From: Thermorudis peleae
GTDB lineage: Bacteria; Chloroflexota; Chloroflexia; Thermomicrobiales; Thermomicrobiaceae
Length of the DNA: 64,000 nt
Reading direction: 5' to 3'
Assembly (NCBI RefSeq): GCF_000744775.1
Contig: NZ_JQMP01000003.1
Location: forward strand, 496,001-560,000
A program made the position numbers and the translations under genes. This document shows positions 63,302-64,000 of this stretch, one piece after another. The notes beneath the pieces are model-generated. The model did no database searches. It was not told the DNA's origin and was given only the letters and a program-made list of their open reading frames with translations. The stretch's first letter is position 1. The number at the start of each line of letters is the position of its first letter.

Positions 63302-63877
63302 TTAGGCTCTGTTTGCGCTACGTCCTGTGAGAAAGCCCCGTACGTATTGTGGTAAGTCAAGGGGAATGTGGAAGCTGAAGATATTGCCGAGGAGGAACCG
63401 TGCCATGAGCGGCCCGATGAAGGCTAAGGCCAACGTCTCGGCTGGCTCGCTCTTGGTGAGTCGACCATGCTGTTGGTGATGGCGAAAGAGCGCCATGACG
63501 CGTTCAAACGTCTGAAGGATTCCAGTTGGTGGATGGTTTGCAAGCAGTTCGGGGTGGCGAAGGAGTTCTGATAAGAGGCGCAGGAATAATCCACCGTCGG
63601 CTGCGATGAGGTCAAGGTAGGCTTGTCCGAGTGCGAGCAGGTCGTGCTCGACATCGTCCGAGGGGTCTGGTAAGGCGATCGTTGGGGTAAAGTAGTGCAG
63701 CGCTTCTTGCATCAGGTGCTGCTTTGATCCGAAATGCCGGAAGAGTGTGAGTTCTGTGACACCGGCAGTCTCAGCAATGATCCGCGTTGTTGCGCCGCGG
63801 TAGCCATACGTGGCCAGTGCTTCAAGCGCTGCAGTGAGAAGCCGCTGGTGAGCTGAGGTTTCCCCTTCTTTGATCAC
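63302..63877 (-). CDS. TetR-family transcriptional regulator
   Basis: 191 aa. The N-terminal HTH is standard (LLTAALEALATYGYRGATTR, IIAETAGVTELTLFRHFGSKQHL). The ligand-binding domain ends in FLTGRSANRA. Its target may be the adjacent secreted protein or its own gene. GTG 63,877 has GAAGGGC upstream. Confidence 0.87.
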   Translation of the reverse strand: MIKEGETSAHQRLLTAALEALATYGYRGATTRIIAETAGVTELTLFRHFGSKQHLMQEALHYFTPTIALPDPSDDVEHDLLALGQAYLDLIAADGGLFLRLLSELLRHPELLANHPPTGILQTFERVMALFRHHQQHGRLTKSEPAETLALAFIGPLMARFLLGNIFSFHIPLDLPQYVRGFLTGRSANRA

Positions 63878-63932
63878 GCATACGCCCTTCCGCGATCAAT
63901 CCTGCCTTACGGTACGATACTGTGGCCCCCTA

Positions 63933-63944
63933 TAGTAGGTACTA
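63933..63944. promoter_or_regulatory. Palindrome upstream of the TetR gene
   Basis: TAGTA-GG-TACTA, 55 bases before the TetR start. On the minus strand it overlaps a possible -10 (TACTAT) with ATGACG 16 bases upstream, as expected for autoregulation. Confidence 0.4.
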
Positions 63945-64000
63945 ACATGCCGGCGTCATTGTAGCAAGCAGCGACTTGTTGCGCGGCATATGCATGCAGT

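Overview
The window looks like chromosome from a GC-rich, probably thermophilic Chloroflexota (Thermomicrobia-like) bacterium. This is inferred from several traits. Protein families are mixed: Firmicute-type Asp23/AmaP and a CsbD protein sit beside ECF sigma factors. Tat-type lipoproteins have long T/P/S linkers. A CAP protein carries a C-terminal FDKGRLEL-type module that I associate with this phylum. Shine-Dalgarno sites are strong and GTG starts are frequent. I found no rRNA, tRNA, CRISPR array, insertion sequence or phage.

Layout. (1) 1-11,000 is an aromatic-acid catabolic island. It holds an extradiol (catechol 2,3-dioxygenase type) enzyme cut by the left edge, a complete Liv-type ABC importer, a 4,5-dihydroxyphthalate decarboxylase-like protein, a class II aldolase-like decarboxylase, an ACMSD-type amidohydrolase, a two-gene SsuBC-type importer, and a decayed end. 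In that end the N-terminus of a binding protein abuts the C-terminus of a lost amidohydrolase, followed by a 4-oxalocrotonate tautomerase-like gene. (2) 11,400-27,800 is mixed metabolism and small regulators: an ArsR-type regulator, a candidate structured ncRNA, a cysteine-dioxygenase-like cupin behind a long structured leader, VOC/cupin proteins, thiolase plus DUF35, an ABC-2 exporter, a glutamine synthetase homologue, a GT87-like membrane transferase, a CAP protein, a GAF protein and CtaG. (3) 27,850-31,000 has a yybP-ykoY manganese riboswitch in front of a TerC-family gene, convergent with a KimA-like permease. (4) 31,200-39,050 has an amino-acid oxidase-like flavoprotein, a methyltransferase, a DnaJ-domain protein, and a cell-envelope operon (GT39/YkcB-like, GtrA, arylsulfotransferase-like). 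(5) 39,750-41,900 is a stress cluster (CsbD, two Asp23 proteins, AmaP, DUF2273-like). (6) 41,900-47,000 has PPi-type phosphofructokinase, a membrane protein, a beta-lactamase-fold protein and a BKACE enzyme with a divergent 58-aa gene. (7) 46,900-60,500 is a core block on the minus strand: ECF sigma, anti-sigma, SIMPL, rhodanese, pyrophosphatase, galE and smc; then gatC-gatA-ftsB/divIC; then a second ECF/anti-sigma pair. (8) 60,700-64,000 holds two secreted proteins and a TetR regulator.

The most notable non-coding signals are the Mn2+ riboswitch with an overlapping terminator (27,851-27,999), the multi-hairpin RNA ending in a terminator (12,640-12,863), the operator and leader of the CDO-like gene (13,674-13,809), 21-bp phased TTCATT repeats at an exporter promoter (17,263-17,310), and an ACGATATC operator motif shared by two loci 37 kb apart. 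Several proteins carry substitutions at catalytic or signalling positions (LivF-like Walker A, beta-lactamase-fold protein, rhodanese, response regulator). All assignments were made by reading motifs and were not checked against a database.
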